Source: Saprospiraceae bacterium (GTDB taxonomy: Bacteria; Bacteroidota; Bacteroidia; Chitinophagales; Saprospiraceae). Taken from it: a DNA stretch of 52,786 nucleotides. A program made the translations under genes and the position numbers. Below are positions 51,906 through 52,786 of the stretch, piece by piece. Location of the stretch: NCBI GenBank assembly GCA_016710625.1, contig JADJVK010000023.1, positions 1 to 52,786 on the forward strand. The letters are read 5' to 3'. Each line of letters starts with the position of its first letter. The first letter of the stretch is position 1. A model generated the notes under the pieces. The model was given only the letters and a program-made list of their open reading frames with translations, was not told the DNA's origin and searched no databases.

Positions 51906-52786
51906 TTACATTTTCTCTTTAAAAGAAATTGCACATCCACCGCCTTGAGCCATTTTGATGATCATTGAAGTATTGGCATCTACTGTTTTTGTATCAATTG
52001 AGTATGCCTCAGGGTTGTCTTTCCAATGAGATTTGTCGTTGTCTCTATAGATAGTTGCTTCATATTTTTTTCCAGGAGTTAAAAAATCTAACTTTATCTC
52101 TTTATTTCTAGCGTTTTCATCTGTAATGGCACCTAAATACCAGTTATCTTTCCCCTTTTCTTTTCTTACTGCAATAATGAAATCTCCTATTTCTGCATCT
52201 ATATATTTACTAAAATCCCACTCTACTGGTACATCCTTGATGAATTGGAAGGCATCTAATTTCTTTTCATAATTCTCTGGCAAATCAGCTGCCATCTGCA
52301 ACGGACTATATAAAGTAATGTACAAAGCTAACTGTTTTGAAAGAGTTGTGTGTACTTGCTCCGTTTTGTTTTTATCAAATTGATTTAGTTTGATGCTAAA
52401 AATTCCAGGTGTATAATCCATCGGACCACCCATTAATCGAGTAAAAGGTAAAATGGTCTCATGTTCTGGTAAATTTCCTTCACTCCAAGCATTAAATTCC
52501 TGTCCTCTGGCAGCTTCGCAAGCCAACCAATTTGGATAGGTTCTTTGTAAACCTGTTGGACGAACCGACTCATGAGAGCAAAGCATAATTTTGTTTTTTG
52601 CTGTTTCACTTGCCACTCTTTCATAGTGATTGACCATCCATTGTCCATCGTGATGTTCACCTCTTGGGATAATTTTACCAACATAGCCAGTTTTAACCGC
52701 AGGATAACCATATTTTTTCATAAAGGCATAAGCATCTTCCATTCTTCTTTCATAATTGGTTACAGAAGCAGAAGTTTCGTGGTGCA
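51906..52786 (-). CDS. Glycoside hydrolase family 97 protein, C-terminal part (5' end outside the window)
   Basis: The open frame runs off the window edge; the first visible residues are HHETSASVTNYERRMEDAYAFMKKYGY. GH97 marks are GEHHDGQWMVNHYERVASETAK, CSHESVRPTGLQRTYPNWLACEAARGQEFNAW, PFTRLMGGPMDYTPGIF and the C-terminal beta-domain ending QGGGCAISFKEKM. The Glu residues of SHESVRPTG and EAARGQE match the catalytic/calcium positions of the family. GH97 enzymes (SusB type) are calcium-dependent alpha-glucosidases or alpha-galactosidases of the envelope. The visible 293 residues are the second half of a protein normally about 650-700 long. Confidence 0.88.
   Translation of the reverse strand, partial: HHETSASVTNYERRMEDAYAFMKKYGYPAVKTGYVGKIIPRGEHHDGQWMVNHYERVASETAKNKIMLCSHESVRPTGLQRTYPNWLACEAARGQEFNAWSEGNLPEHETILPFTRLMGGPMDYTPGIFSIKLNQFDKNKTEQVHTTLSKQLALYITLYSPLQMAADLPENYEKKLDAFQFIKDVPVEWDFSKYIDAEIGDFIIAVRKEKGKDNWYLGAITDENARNKEIKLDFLTPGKKYEATIYRDNDKSHWKDNPEAYSIDTKTVDANTSMIIKMAQGGGCAISFKEKM

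Overview
The window comes from a low-GC member of the Bacteroidota, most likely of the Chitinophagales/Saprospirales kind. The evidence is secreted proteins with type IX secretion (T9SS) C-terminal sorting domains, a PorE-like protein, Bacteroidota-type RpoZ and BamD, a bacterial GH3 protein, a GH97 glycosidase, and a recurrent TAnnTTTG -7 promoter element placed 7-77 nt before starts. No transposase, integrase, phage gene or CRISPR array was found.

Layout. 1-4972: two tandem copies of a large T9SS-exported protein on the minus strand; the left copy is decayed and the right copy carries two frameshifts. 5153-7216: cytochrome c maturation genes ccmB, ccmC (with an unusual extracytoplasmic insert) and a CcmD-like protein, followed directly by glutamate dehydrogenase; then yajQ and a YfhO-type membrane protein. 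11923-14286 (minus): coaBC, rpoZ, bamD. 14362-17111: a GH3-family adenylate-forming enzyme divergent from a frameshifted GNAT/FemAB-like protein. 17115-24521: an outer-membrane barrel protein, a secreted papain-like peptidase, a TacAT-like toxin-antitoxin pair, a frameshifted saccharopine-dehydrogenase-like protein, an NTF2-VOC fusion, a TPMT-like methyltransferase, a degenerate repeat tract, a low-molecular-weight phosphatase and a split lipoprotein.

24522-33350 is the accessory part: a 1.2 kb gene-free stretch, then two very large SdrD-B/DUF11 surface proteins, each broken by frameshifts. A nearly identical element (a shared 20-mer plus a terminator hairpin with an AAAG loop) lies on each side, and tRNA-Ser(UGA) follows on the right. 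33643-40323: a DUF4403 protein, xseA, a biotin carboxylase subunit, a short asparaginase and pruA. 40490-52786: a T9SS metalloprotease, purN, a PorE-like protein ending in a SPOR domain, a D-cysteine desulfhydrase-like enzyme with an odd membrane-anchored partner, iscX-kdsC-ubiA, two thioredoxin-fold envelope proteins and the 3' part of a GH97 gene.

A striking general property is the number of apparent single-base frameshifts: eleven outside the decayed copy, several in homopolymers, hitting likely housekeeping genes (biotin carboxylase) as well as secreted proteins. Uncorrected assembly indels are the simplest explanation, so broken genes are listed by reading-frame segment and their joins described. 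The best candidates for something new are the flanked giant-protein block, the Cys-Pro tails of those proteins, the PorE-like protein with SPOR in place of OmpA, the shortened TacA-like antitoxin and the hairpin-rich repeat tract.
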